Of a stretch of DNA of 64,000 nucleotides, positions 30,941 to 43,379 are shown in pieces. Numbering within the stretch: position 1 is the stretch's first letter; every line of letters starts with the position of its first letter. Source of the DNA: Metopolophium dirhodum (lineage: Eukaryota > Arthropoda > Insecta > Hemiptera > Aphididae); the NCBI RefSeq assembly GCF_019925205.1, contig NC_083564.1, positions 15,968,134-16,032,133 of the forward strand. Direction: 5' to 3'. Made by a program: the position numbers and the translations under genes. The notes below the pieces were generated by a model. It was not told the DNA's origin. It did no database searches and was given only the letters and a program-made list of their open reading frames with translations.

Positions 30941-32224
30941 GGCGCAAACACTAGGCTAATTGTAAAATAAGTATTTGATTATAAATAGTTATTTAAAAAT
31001 TATAATACATATTTCCAAAATAATGATAGAAGATAGCGTTGAAAGCGACTGGTATTTTGTTTTATTAGTGGAATTAAGGAAGGGACATAATATTTGATAC
31101 TTATTTCCCCAATCACCCCCAGCACTCTCGATGATATTCCATTTTATTTTAGTCCGTGCTTTAAGCTAGAAGGGAAATAGTCATAAACCTGACAATAGAA
31201 TTCTGAAATATTCGAAATACGGCCACACCCCAGTTTGCAGTGGTTTCATTTCGCCGCCAATTTAATCCCAATTTTTCGCCATCCCATAACGCCGCATAAT
31301 TTAAAAAAATTTTTGTTTCGAAACGTAGTTGTTAATATTAGGTTTGTATAACGATAGATTGTTACAGCGAGTCATTTATCATTTGTAACGATCTTAGTAT
31401 ACGATTTTTTTTTTATAATTAATATGCAATTATTGAAAACTGTATAAAGTATACTATACTAAAAAAAAAAATAGTAAAAATAGTTGAAGTAGTTGAAATG
31501 TAATTTTATTTTAAATTTATATTTTGGTTTTTATTTATGACATTATAAAATGTTATTTCATTTCACTATTTCAATAAGTAAATGGTTTTAAGTTAATCAT
31601 TTTATATGTTTTTATTCTATATTATACGGAAACATATACATAATATATAGAAATGCTGTATAAAGTATAAACCTTATAATCTGTAATTTAGCCTTAGGCT
31701 GATATAAAATAAAGTACCAACGCAAGCGTTCTATAAAAAAAAAATTAACTCTTAACTTAACTAAGTTCACCAAAAATTATTTAAATCACTTTTTGTTATT
31801 CATGTATACTAACTTAATTTAACTGTGTTAAAAATAATAATTACTTTCCTATCCTTCCTGATAAAATATTTTGTCTTATCCATGTCTTTTTATCGATGGA
31901 AGCATCTTATCATATTATTCTTCCTCTTTTTGTCTAAAATTATTGATTCGCCTAAATTAAATTAAATTATTTCTTATTCTATCCTCCCTAACCACTCTTC
32001 ACAAAACACACACACCTTTTTTTCATATATTTGCTACAGTCAACTTCTATTCAGTTGTATTGTTCAACGGTTAGGTTAGCTAGCTGTCTATATTCAAATT
32101 CTATATTTGAACATAGTGGTGTTTTAGGTCCTACAATCTGAACTCAATATTTTTGTGAATTGGGCACGCAGATTGGTCTTAGCATTGGTCAGTACAAACA
32201 ATTAATGTCACATTATGTCTTTTT
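30941..32224. other. gene-free AT-rich stretch
   Basis: No supportable gene, RNA or repeat boundary. Confidence 0.5.
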
Positions 32225-32850
32225 ATAGAAAGCACTCTACTATTCACTATAACTATTCTTTTAATGGCACTATTCTTGACAGTGTTTTCCTTTATTTAGA
32301 TCTTGGTATTCATTATACTCCATCACTGAACTTGAGCATCATATAAATGTCACGGTAGGTAAAACTTTAAATATCTTGGGATTTATTAAGTGCAATACCA
32401 AACAGTTGTTGACTGTTCGTTGTCTCTGCACATTATATTTCTCATTAGTACGTTCAATATTGGAATATATTGTAGTGGAAGTATGGCATCCTTACTTGGT
32501 TAAAGATGAATGAAGACTCGAGCGTGTCCAAAATAGGTTTCATTCCTACATTGCCCATATCATGAATATAGTACACTCTCCTCGTGATGATTCCTTATAA
32601 CGTAGTATATTATTGGAAATACCACTACTATCATTACGTTGACAAGATGCTGATGAGCACTTCATAACATCGCTCCTAGGTGGCACTATAGATGCTCCAA
32701 CGTAAGTCTTCGAATCCCTTCCTTCTTCTCCAGAAATCACTCCCTTTTTCAAGTTCCAACCCTCAAAACATCCTATGTACACAATCACCCTTTACATAGA
32801 ATGCTCCGTAAACTAAATAATGTTAATATTGATTTTAATATTAATTAATA
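32225..32850 (+). pseudogene. decayed CR1/Jockey-like reverse transcriptase C-terminus
   Basis: Plus-strand translation with frameshifts and stops shows VGKTLKILGFIKCNTKQ, TVRCLCTLYFSLVRSILEY, VWHPYLVKDE, LERVQNRFHSYIAHIMN, then FITSLLGGTIDAPT. This matches the usual order of the RT C-terminal region in CR1/Jockey elements (compare FIQRLIEGQVDAPRLL at 9000 on the other strand). A dead fragment. Confidence 0.75.
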
Positions 32851-33069
32851 AATGTATTAGTTATAAGTTTGCTGTACGCCTGTACGCCTGTACTGTATCA
32901 CTATAATACTATTATGTTTATATCGAGTTGTATTTTCTATATGTTCTGTTTTACTGTGTGATATAAACATTTACTAAGTATTAATATATTAAATTTCAAA
33001 TGTTATCATAAAACTGCCCATTGGCGTTTATAAATATATAAAATAAAAAAATAAAAATCTTTACAATAT

Positions 33070-33480
33070 GACTACCATTATAACTGCTTTATATTTTGAC
33101 TTTTGATCTCAATGACATCTTTTTGTCACACAAAATACTTGGCACTCCTCTCCACTTCAACCACGGACAAATAATCCTATTTCAGACGTCATACTAAAAA
33201 CCACTATTCTTCTGTACCAGCATTCCTAAGTACTTGGACCTAATAAATTCATACATGACATCATTCCCAATCTTCATTAAATGTCTCGCCACGATCATTT
33301 ATTAATTAAATTTTTCAAAATCATGCACAATTCAACAATTGTCTTTATTTTATTCCTATACATATTTGTATGTTTGGTCCCTCCACTCCAGCAATTTTCA
33401 CCATTCTTGAAATTCTCACATTCACACTTTCCATGCTTTTTCTACTAACACAACACTGTCAGAAAACATCATGCACTATA
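33070..33480 (-). pseudogene. decayed RTE-clade reverse transcriptase fragment
   Basis: Minus-strand translation, with shifts, shows MFSDSVVLVEKAWK (the position of the FADD-type catalytic box, here degenerate), FKYLG-like KYLGMLVQKN, then KWRGVPSILCDKKMSLRSKV. The last motif (LCDKK..L..K.K) is characteristic of RTE-type RTs. Heavily mutated. Confidence 0.6.
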
Positions 33481-34589
33481 GGCTATAACATGTTACCCTT
33501 GTTTGTATATTTCATAATATTTTCAATAACTACGAATAACAGGTAGGGGCTCAATACTAAACCTTAGTGCACACTTATTATAAATTGCTTAAATAAAATA
33601 ATATACTTATAAAATTATAAGCTTACTGTCAACAACTGTAAATATATAAACGTAATTATAATTGATTAGTGTTATGAATCATAAACTATTAGTATAAGGT
33701 TCAAACTAATAATTTTTATAGATTAATTAATAATTTCCATTTCATATAAAATATTGATTTTAAACTTATTTTATTTATAACGATTTCAACAAACGTGTAT
33801 TTGTACCTAAGTATTGAAACTGAAAAGTCACCAAAAATGTTCTCTATACCTACCTATGATTAATAATTAACGTTCGAATGACATTATATTATTGTCTTTA
33901 GTATATTTTGGTTTTTAACAATAAACACAGATGTAAAATAGAATAAGATTAATACTGTAAATACACTATACAATAAAAAATAATATAAAAAAATATTTTA
34001 TATAGTAATATAGTAAAGTTTATACTATTTTGTACGATATAACAACCTGCAAATTTATCACGAGTAAGGACGTAGGTACACCGTTTTTCATTCAACAATA
34101 AAATATTTGAAAACGTTTATGAACCTTATTTATTTTTTTGTAATGTGATGGTGTCGGACGTCAGTTTTTAATATTATGTGCCTATAGGTAGGTTCATGGC
34201 TCTATAATATTAAATATATGTAGAATTAGTGCACTTACCTGGATCGTCTATAAATGTATACAAATAGACAGGTATATTATTAGTACGTTTTGGCATAACA
34301 TAAAATAAGTACGTTTAGGAATAATTGATGGAAATATTTCGTTTTGGATTATACGTATAGTATTAATGAGTGGGGCGTGGATTTTGGATCCTAATATTAT
34401 TTGTTCCTTACTGCTTCAAAAAGCATCCCGTGTAATCACCACATATACATAAATAAAGGGTGTTCAGTAAAACTGTAAGGTTCTAAAAGTGCAGTAAAAC
34501 ACCGAACTTTTAACTTAAAACTAATGATTTCCGGAAATTCATTTTTGCTAATACATAGGTTTCTGAAAAAAAATTGAAAAACTCGCAAG
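33481..34589. other. gene-free AT-rich stretch
   Basis: No supportable feature. Confidence 0.5.
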
Positions 34590-34990
34590 GGCCTCTAAAC
34601 TAAATTTGTAACTTAAAAATTATTATATTTATATGTACAATTATAATGCGTTTCATAGCAACTATGACTCGACGCTAACGCAATTCGTGGTAGTTTCGTC
34701 TCAAACCGGGGGTTTTCAAACTATAGGATAGAAAAATGTATAGCTCGTTTTTTCGTAAGTTTTATAACAAATGGTAAGATAAGCTGGTATAATTCATTAA
34801 TTATCTTGTTTAATAAAGGTATAATTTTAAGCAGTCTAAAATATTAGTTAACAGTTTTAAATTCTCCACGCATTAATACGCGCTAGTTTTAGAAACCCTA
34901 ATGAAAAACACCACAAGCCGCGATAGCGTCGAGTCACAGTTACTATAAAACGCACTATGGTACATATTATACTAAATTTGTAAAAAATCC
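34590..34990. mobile_element. foldback element, arms about 100 bp
   Basis: Left arm contains AATGCGTTTCATAGCAACTA then TGACTCGACGCTAACGC (34645-34685); right arm contains GCGATAGCGTCGAGTCACAG then TTACTATAAAACGCACTATG (34920-34960). AAATTTG/CAAATTT-type sequence extends the arms outward. The right side ends at a 17-G run. Confidence 0.7.
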
Positions 34991-34997
34991 ATTGAAT

Positions 34998-35014
34998 GGG
35001 GGGGGGGGGGGGGG
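34998..35014 (+). repeat. 17-base G homopolymer
   Basis: Uninterrupted G17 in AT-rich DNA, next to a foldback arm. Length may be uncertain because such runs are error-prone. Confidence 0.8.
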
Positions 35015-35099
35015 TGGGGTGAGTTGAATCCTCCACCTTGAGCACAGCCATGTTACACATTGTATAATAACATTTTACCTAATTTCACGATCTTCTTAT

Positions 35100-35840
35100 T
35101 GCAGACAACTGGAAATGTATAAATATTAATATTAAATTTACGTATGTACAATGACTAATGTTATAAATTTTAATAAATATTAAATAGGCAATCATAAAAA
35201 ATATAGAAAAAACTATTAATTTACATTCTTAAAAAATTAAATCTATAAAAAACTATTTTATTAAAATGCATAGTGATTGTAAGGCACTATAACTCACTAC
35301 TCTCAACACATAATAATACAATAATTTATCAAGCAATTTTTTTTTAGAAAAAGACAGAATGTTTAATATACCAATGAAATGTTCAAAAGTTTATAGATAT
35401 TTTTGTTACCACTTTTCAGTTATTAGACATTATTTCAATACAAACATAGGTATTTGTCCATAATGACTTTTCATCTATTCTTCGTCACAGAATAAATAAA
35501 TAAAATATAATATACAAGTCGACAAAATGTGTAGTTTATATTAATTACACATTGTAATTTAAAATAAATGTATTCAAATTTACCACTACTGAGCAGGCTT
35601 TTCTTATTAACTGCAAATTTATAAACATAAATATTTTATTTTTGGACGTAATGACTAATCATATGAAATTTAATAAATATTAAATAGGTATCTCTCATAA
35701 AAAATTAATAGAAACAAATATTAATTTATAATCTCAAAAAATTAAATATAGTTATTGAATTTAAAACTATATTATTAAAATGCATATGGATAGGTAGGTA
35801 CTTAAAACGCACTATTCATAGCACACAATAAAATTACAAT
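35100..35840 (+). repeat. direct duplication of about 230 bp (35100-35330 and 35605-35840)
   Basis: Both segments contain in order ATGACTAAT, TTTAATAAATATTAAATAGG, TAGAAA, ATTAATTTA, AAAAATTAAAT, ATTAAAATGCATA and CACTAT...CACA. They are moderately diverged, so the duplication is old. The 275 bp between show nothing. Confidence 0.65.
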
Positions 35841-38789
35841 GCTTAGATACTGTATATTACCAATACTGTATATTTTAATTTTTAACTGACAGTAATATAT
35901 TTTATTTTTAACGAAATTTCAAGAATTGGACCATCTCAGGTCTTCCTGTTACAGCCTGTATTATATTATCTCCCACACGCTTGGAAAGTTGGAACAATAG
36001 GCATATACATAAATCTTTACTGCAAAACTACAAAACAGAAAAACCAAATTACCTTAGTGAAGTATTACAAATAATAAAAAAAAGAAACAATGTAAATCGT
36101 AAAGTTTTGCATGTAAAAACCGGGGTAAAAAATGTAAGTGAGCTCTTGCTACTCACAATTTGACATTCAGTTTATATTTCTTGTGCTATTTAACTATATT
36201 ATATTATAATACCATGGTTAATACTGTTACTCACTTTCCTTATAACAAAACAGTCGTGGCTCATATAAATCATCTGTAAATCAAGTAAATAACAAGTACC
36301 TACCTTGGTTATTCAAATTGTTGCATTTTTCACTGTCTTGTTAGGTACATTATATAAATATAAATATATAATTACACAAACACAACTATATATCTATACC
36401 TAGTCTATATAATAGTATAATACAATAATTGCCAGGGAGTTATAATGTTATATAATATGTAAATAATTATTAAATAATATAGAATTATGCTCACCGTCAG
36501 CATTCGAATAACTCGTACTGACCTCGAAGAATGCCAGCAGTATATCGACTAGAAAGTATAATATTTGATTGTTAATTATATTTATAACATTTAACATTTA
36601 TAATATCCAAGAACATTGTATTATTTTAATAATATATTAACATAATTTTATATACCCAATAAAATATTGATGAGACAGATAAGTCTAGCTATACATTTTT
36701 TGATCATTTTTTTCTATAATATATTATTTAGACCACTCTTTGTCTTAGACTCGTAGTATATTCAAATGTGTGTGCACGGGAGGTGATTGGTGTGCCCGGG
36801 CACCCCTGACATTTTATAATTGTGTCCCTTAAATTAAAATCCCAGGGCCTAGGGACAGTGATTTTATCTGATATAACTAGAATAAAATAAAATATTTTTT
36901 TCTAAAAAATGTGGTAAAAAATAAATCATTTTTCGTGATAAAAAAATAATAAAACGTAATAGTATATTGTGTATCATGGGCGGGAAGTAAGCTATTTCAC
37001 TCTCAGAACTGAAATTGGCAAAATTCCTTCCACACGCGATCCACACATACTGTTTTTTGTCACGCCTCTGTGTTCATCGATCACGGAAAATTAAGAAAAC
37101 AACCCAATAATATTGTATGCACGCTTCCCCATCCCCGAAATTCCAGTTTGCGCAGGCCTATGAGTGTATTAAAAATTGTAAATATGTTGTTTAAATCGAT
37201 TTGGAAACACATCAGAGTTCTAAACAAAACTCTATGTAATTTTGCTATATTAGGCAGGTAGCTGATTCTGGATGGCATAGCCTGTGTCAAACTAAATGCC
37301 CTTGGATTTACATATTTCTTCTTAAAAATCTTATGAAAATCGGTCAAAAACTGAGGATTAGCTGTATTTTTTTTATATATTTGACATAGTCGAGTGTTAC
37401 TGCTGGGTAACTACTCACCTCCCGAATTCAAAAGCCATGTAAATAAATTCAGCACATATGCTCATTGTAAATATTATATTACAGATTGTATATAATCTAA
37501 TAAATGTTAAAAAAAAAATATATATATATTTGAGAAATCTTAAAGTGAAATCATCTATTACAAAAATGATAGAGAATAATATTCAGACGAGAGAATAATA
37601 TAATATCATCAGTTTGTTTAAATATTGTCACAAAACAATTATTTAATTTAATTTTACAATAATTTTTTTGTTGGGGTGCATCAGTTTGTCTCTGGTGTAT
37701 TTTGTGAGGAGACATTCAGTTAATAGCGTTATGAATTGGTATTATTAAACATAGGAAATAAGCAAGGATGTAGTAATTAGTAAACAAATAAGAAATGTAG
37801 TATTTAGAAAACAAATAGAATTATGAAATTAAATTATGATTGTAAATTAGTGTAAACAGGTACAATCCCGAAACTGCGTGTAAGCACTTTTTATATAGGA
37901 GGGATTGTCCTAGATAAGTTTAGATATAAGGAACCAAAAGATTGAAAGATAAGGAGTGGAGATTGGACAGTGCTATTGTCTGTATATGTTCAACTCAATA
38001 AACTTCATCTAAAAAGGACGTGAGTTTGTTCATTTATTTAATAAATCTATATTCAAACTCTACAAGTACGAGGCTATGGTCAACCGACTTGTAACAATAG
38101 GTGTTTAACATTTGTAGTCGCAGTGTTGCATGGGGTGCATATACGTTGATCCTTTTTCCTCATTAAATGTTCATGAGTGTATAATGTGTGGCCGATTCGT
38201 AATCTGTTGATTATGATTTGATGCCTGCGTGGGAGTGACGTATAAAATAAAAAATACTAGTGCCAAACACAGAGAGAGCATCATAACTTCTAAAACTTCT
38301 CAATGAGACGAACCTTCTTCAAAAAATATAACATGAACACTTAGATATATCACATACAACTTATACTATCCTAAAACTTATTGCATCATATAATTTTTCT
38401 TATATACACCTTATTCTTTTGTAAAATTTAAATAAATTGTGACATGTATCTGAAAACACCAAGGTAATTGAGGCGTATTTTTTAAATATGAAAAAAAAAA
38501 TTTTATTTTGAACCCTGAATATAAAGTCAAATAATAATAAAATATAAAACCCTCAAAAAAATTATATTCTATAATTTTTGTGATGGATGATTTTACTCTT
38601 AGATTACTTAATAATCATTAAAAACGATTTTAGATGACAGTATTGTGTATTGGTCTGAAAGAGAAAATAAATATTACATTGACATCCTCTTAAGAGTGGT
38701 ATTTGTCTTTCTGTATTTACATTAAAAATATGCCCAGAATTAAGGAAGCAAATCATAATATTAATTACTGTAATTGATTTCATATAATT
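35841..38789. other. gene-free stretch; possible solo LTR inside
   Basis: AT-rich DNA with no supported gene. At 37769-38064 a TGT...ACA-bounded 296-bp segment has a TATA-like box (TTTTTATATAGG) and AATAAA at an LTR-like spacing, but the flanking five bases (AAGGA and AGTAC) do not match. The LTR reading is weak. Confidence 0.4.
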
Positions 38790-39002
38790 TGTTGTATATC
38801 GTACATCGATACAGCACTATAATAGTATATATAATATAGGTACGCGGTGGGGACTGTCCACCGCGTACGCAGCCAGTCGGCACGCACACGCCAGTCGACG
38901 TTACGGTTAAGAACAAACCAATATCACACGTTTTCAATAAATAATAATAATATTACCTAACCTAACCTTTGTGTTGTTTATTCCTAATAGTAGAATACAA
39001 CA
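38790..39002 (+). repeat. 5' LTR, 213 bp
   Basis: Begins TGTTGTATATCG and ends TAGAATACAACA. Contains a perfect inverted repeat GTACGCGGTGG / CCACCGCGTAC flanking GGACTGT at about 38840-38869. AATAAA lies near 38937. Near its end it holds CCTAACCTAACC, absent from the 3' LTR. Confidence 0.95.
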
Positions 39003-39004
39003 AG

Positions 39005-39022
39005 TGGCGACGAAGATTTGGC
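39005..39022 (+). other. probable primer-binding site
   Basis: TGGCGACGAAGATTTGG starts two bases after the LTR. TGG at the start matches the complement of tRNA CCA ends, and TGGCGAC is used by several gypsy-type elements. The tRNA was not identified. Confidence 0.6.
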
Positions 39023-39100
39023 TACATCGTTTATATTCACCTTTAGTCACTAGTACATATAGCACATTCTATATATTTCTGTTTATATTTGCCATTAATC

Positions 39101-40022
39101 ATGCAATCGGGCACTAACGAGCAGCCGGCCGTAAGAACGATCTACTCGCAAGTAATCGGCAGTCCTGGAATTTTCGACCAGGAAACGAACGTAAAAATAT
39201 ATTTCGCACGGCTTAAAAATTTTTTTTACTGCCAACGGAATCATGCAAGAAAACAAGAAGAGGGCAATTTTACTGACCTCGATTTCGGAGGAAGTGCATA
39301 AAACTCTGTTCAGTTTGTGTTTACCAGAGGACCCCGACAATAAGATTTTCGAGTCGTTATCGGCCATACTGCTAAAACACTATGAGCCGAAAAAGTCGTA
39401 TTTCGCCGCCCGTCACCAGCTCTACTTGGCTCGTAAGAATCACGACGAAAGTGTGCCCCAGTGGGGTGCCCGCGTACGTGAACTTGCTTCCTTATGTGGT
39501 TTTGGGCCAGAGCTGGAGATAGTAGTGAGGGACATATTTGTCGTCGGAATGGGTTCCGGAAAGATCCAGGACCGGTTACTGGAAGAGGACGCGTCAGCAG
39601 CATCAACCACTTGGGCAAAAATGATGGAAGTGGCAACCACTAGAGAGGCCAACATCAACGCAAGCAAGGAGTGGTCAAAGGAAACGCCCGGGGCGTTCCA
39701 TTTCACCAAGCAGGAAGGGTCTCCTACAAAGACGACACCAAAGCGGACAAGTGGACGGGGCCAAACCAACAGGAAAGAGAAGTGCCAGGTATGCGGCCGT
39801 TCCAACCACGACACCGGACTATGCAGGTTCAAAAATTATTCATGTAATACATGCGGGGTAGCGGGTCATTTGGCACCCATGTGCAAAGATAAAGGCAATA
39901 AGCACAAGTCACAAAATAAGTTTGTGACAGAAAATGAGCGGTCAGGCGATCACGAATCTACCGTAGAATTAATTGATTCTTTTTTACAATTAACGATATT
40001 TCCCGAGATAAGTTTAAAGTAG
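39101..40022 (+). pseudogene. gag with one frameshift
   Basis: From ATG 39101 (MQSGTNEQPAVRTIYSQV) the frame is lost near 39240 and continues in another frame as QENKKRAILLTSISEEVHKT, the expected start of the retrotransposon gag capsid-like domain. Two perfect CCHC zinc knuckles (C-x2-C-x4-H-x4-C) lie at residues 181-194 and 201-214 of the second frame. The protein would package element RNA. The shift is a single indel. Confidence 0.85.
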
Positions 40023-40393
40023 CTCCGTAGTCGAGGTTTAAAGCGCTAATAGGTCCAAAGGTAATCGTAACTAACGACGTGGAGTTATCGGATTACGTTG
40101 GTAATAGAATTATACCGATAGGCAAAGTAGCGCTCACGGCCATGTACAATAATAAAACAATCGGAATATGGGTATATATAGTGCCAAACGGAGGACCACC
40201 AATACTCGGTAGGAACGATATAGCAACGCTCGGTATTAAAAACGTGTTCGAATGTAAATTTACCAGCGCAGAGGATAGCGTTAAAACAATTTTAAAAAAG
40301 TATCCTAACGTATTTAGCGAAGAGCTAGGGACTATTAAGGGGTACAAAATATCACTGACAACAAAGCCGGCCAACCACGCCAAAATTTTTTAA
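40023..40393 (+). pseudogene. aspartic protease remnant lacking the active site
   Basis: C-terminal protease strands remain (NRIIPIGKVALTAMYNNKT, IVPNGGPPILGRNDIATLGI), the latter being the usual end of Ty3-type proteases. Just upstream, reading in this frame gives SRDKFKVAP, a TAG stop, then SRFKALIGPK. The expected D-[ST]-G-A catalytic motif is not present in any frame between gag and this segment, so a short deletion has removed it. Confidence 0.7.
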
Positions 40394-41156
40394 ACACCGA
40401 CCAGTGCCCCTAGCGCTAAGAATAAAAGTCGAGGCTGAAATAGATCGGTTGCTGGCCATCAACGCTCTGATACCGGTCGACCACAGCAAGTGGGCAACCC
40501 CCATAGTTCCGATTTTGAAAGAGGACGGTAGCGTCAGGCTATGCGGAGATTTTAAAATAACCGTAAACCCCGTATTGGTCAGTACAGAATACCCCCTACC
40601 AAAAATCGAACACCTTTACGCCAGAATAGCGGGAGCGAAATATTTTTCAAAAATAGACCTGAAAGATGCTTATCAGCAGTTAGTACTCGACGATAGTTCA
40701 CGCGCGTTAACGACAGTAAACACAATAAAAGGTTTATTCAGGTACACGCGCGTCCCATTTGGACTGAAATCATCGGCGAGTGAATTTCAGAAAGCGATCG
40801 AAAGTATCACAAAAAAGGTTGAGGGAGTCGAGGTATTCATTGACGATATAATAGTATCAGGTAGGACGATGTCCGAACATAACATACGTTTGGAGCAACT
40901 TCTAAAAGCACTCGGTTCAGCAGGGCTGAGGGTAAGAGAACGGAAGTGTACCTTTATACAGATGGAAGTAGAATATTTAGGTCATAAAATAGACGGACAG
41001 GGTCTGCACACATTAGACAAACACACAATCGCGATTAAAGAGGCTGCGGCACCCCAAGACAGGTCGGAACTAAAAAGTTTTCCAGGGTTGGTAACATACT
41101 ACACTAAGTTCGTGGAAAATGCGGCACGGATACAAAGAAGCAGACGAGGCGTTTAA
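40380..41156 (+). pseudogene. reverse transcriptase domain
   Basis: A frame change within a T-run near 40388 leads into FKHRPVPLALRIKVEAEIDR. The RT core is then intact: SVRLCGDFK, KIDLKDAYQQL (first catalytic Asp), VPFGLKSSASEFQ, and VFIDDIIVSG (the YxDD box as FIDD), followed by VEYLGHKI and LKSFPGLVTYYTKF. After KFVENAARI the frame ends at 41156; about 25 residues of the connecting region are missing before RNase H. Confidence 0.9.
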
Positions 41157-42954
41157 TAGCATTAAATCGATATTATCGTCCAAACCCGTACTCGACCACT
41201 ATGATCCGTCGGTACCAATTAAACTAATGATAAACGCGTCATCTTTCGCTATCGGCGCGGTCATATCACAGGTATACGGCAACGCCGAAAAACCAGTAGC
41301 CTACGCATCGCGTGTCTTATCAGAAGCGGAACGCAAATACCCGCAAATTGAAAAAGAGGGGTTAGCGATAATATACGGTGTTCAAAAATTCTACGATTAC
41401 TTGTACGCACGAAAATTTACTTTAATCACCGACCATAAACCACTCTACCATATTTTCGGGGAAAAGAAAGGTATACCAATTTACGCGGCTAATAGACTAC
41501 AGAGGTGGGCGTACGTACTCACAGAATTTGACTTTGACATTTTGTTCGTTAAGTCAGGGAAAAACGCAGCGGATTTCTTATCGCGCATAAGAATAGGCAC
41601 AGCAGACAGAGTGTCTACGGCGCCACAGTGTCTAAACTTGATATACGACAACTGTCCGTTTAACGTTTATTGGGTCAAAATAAAAACACAAACACGAACC
41701 GATAAAATCTTATCGCAGGTAATTAAGGCTATCAACACAGGCGAATTGCCATCAGGCGCGGATAAAAACGAATCGCTTAAATCGTATTACACGCGACGTC
41801 ACGAAATTTCAACCAAACAGGACTGTTTGATGTGGGGGTACAGGGTGATTATGCCAAGTAAGTTCAGGGAGGCCCTGTTGACAGAATTGCACTTCACGCA
41901 CGCGGGAATGAGCTGCATGAAGGCGATCGCGCGTTCGTATTTTTGGTGGCCAGGGATCGACAACGACATTGAAAACACGGCGCGCAAATACGAAAATTGT
42001 ATACAGGTTAAACCCGCACCACCAAAAGCAGTGCTAACGCCATGGAAGTGGCCGGAACAAGTGTGGATGCTCATACACGTAGACTTTTTAGGGCCTTACA
42101 AAAATAAAATTTTTTTAATAGTAGTCGACGTGACTTCAAAATGGCTCGAAGTGTTTGAGGTAAGCACGAGTACGGCGTCAGTGGTAATCGTAAAAATGCA
42201 AGAACTTTTCGCTCGTTCCGGGGTCCCCAAGTCCATTACCACCGATGGAGCCAAGTGTTTCACAGGTACGGAATTTAGCACGTTCTGCGTAAATGGGAAC
42301 ATAAGACACTTGGTGGGAGCTCCGTTCCACCCGGAAACAAACGGGGCAGCCAAATCAGGGGTTAAAATAGTGAAAAATTTCTTTAAGAAAAACCAAACCA
42401 CCAGCCCGACGCTATTACAGAAATTCCTGTTATTACACCGCAATACACCGCACTCGGCAACGCGCCAGACACCGGCAAAATTATTACTAGGACGTAGCAC
42501 CCGAACACAGTTCGATATGCTGATTCCCAGCACAAAGGACGTGGTTAGTGATCACCAGGATTCCCAAATCAAACGTCACGGTAAACGACAGCATGAAATC
42601 CAACAGGGAGACACAGTGGCCGTGCGGGATTATCGGACGAATGAAAATAAGTGGTCAATAGGGACTGTTACGAAAAATGTGGGGAAACAAGCGTTTGAGG
42701 TGGATACCGAGGCGGGCACTTGGAAGCGACACATAGACCAGACCATTAAAATACCAAATAGGGACCCAGGAGTGTTGGAAGTCGAATGTAACGAAAACCC
42801 ATTTGACCCAAGGGGGGGACAAGTTCCAGAGGGGACCGGGAAGGATATGGACGGGCCAGACAGGGAACCCGAGATAACCTCTACTGGACGTTCTCGCCCG
42901 ACTAGAATGAAAAGATCGCCCGACCGCTATACAACAGTAGATTTTAGGAAATAA
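41119..42954 (+). pseudogene. RNase H and integrase, open frame with lost catalytic residues
   Basis: 611-codon open frame. RNase H: the usual DAS motif reads INASSFAIGAV (Asn39 replaces the first catalytic Asp); Glu80, Asp105 and Asp152 are kept. Integrase: the zinc-binding domain has His258 and His261 and Cys294, but the first Cys is Tyr291 (RKYENC). The catalytic core has Asp322 (HVDFLGPY) and Asp376 (ITTDGAK), while the usual Glu after the NG motif is Lys412 (NGAAKSGV). A C-terminal WSIGTV...WKRHIDQ segment follows. Long and open, yet three metal-binding or catalytic positions are wrong. Confidence 0.9.
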
Positions 42955-43150
42955 GACCGATACTATACGTTCATATACATGTATACCTCTTTTGTTATAG
43001 TATAGAGAAATTAGCATGTAAAATATGATATACACGACACAGAGTATAAAAAAAAAAAAAAATGTAAAATTAGATTTAAGTTTTAGTCAGTAAGTAGAAT
43101 AAGCACGCGTGGTTATATAAACTCAAAAGCGAATCAAGCTATTTAATGTT

Positions 43151-43160
43151 AGGGGAGAGG
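43151..43160 (+). other. polypurine tract
   Basis: AGGGGAGAGG lies immediately before the 3' LTR, in the position of the plus-strand primer. Confidence 0.85.
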
Positions 43161-43374
43161 TGTTATATATCGTACATCGATTCAGCACTATAATAGTATA
43201 TATAATATAGGTACGCGGTGGGGACTGTCCACCGCGTACGCAGTCCGCAGTCAGTCGGCACGCACATGCCAGTCGACGTTACGGTTCAGAATAAACCAAT
43301 ATCACACGTTTTCAATAAATAATAATAATATCGTACACATTTGTGTTGTTTATTCCTTATAGTAGAATACAACA
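43161..43374 (+). repeat. 3' LTR, 214 bp
   Basis: Starts TGTTATATATCG and ends TAGAATACAACA. Compared with the 5' LTR there are about eight substitutions, a 6- to 7-bp insertion (CAGTCCG region), and a different sequence (CGTACACA) where the 5' LTR has CCTAACCTAACC. Confidence 0.95.
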
Positions 43375-43379
43375 TAATT

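Larger units (their letters stand above)
38785..43379 (+). mobile_element. Ty3/gypsy-like LTR retrotransposon with 5-bp TSD
   Basis: Element 38790-43374 (4585 bp), flanked by identical TAATT at 38785-38789 and 43375-43379. Order is LTR, primer-binding site, gag, protease remnant, RT, RNase H, integrase, polypurine tract, LTR, i.e. Ty3/gypsy order with RT before integrase. No envelope gene. Frames are broken at least four times and key residues are missing, so this copy cannot move by itself. Confidence 0.95.

Noticed and set aside
37769..38064. Solo LTR
   Set aside because: TGT...ACA ends and TATA/AATAAA signals are present, but no target duplication and no second copy; kept only as a remark.
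42096..42533. Minus-strand 145-codon frame over the integrase
   Set aside because: Antisense shadow of the integrase domain.
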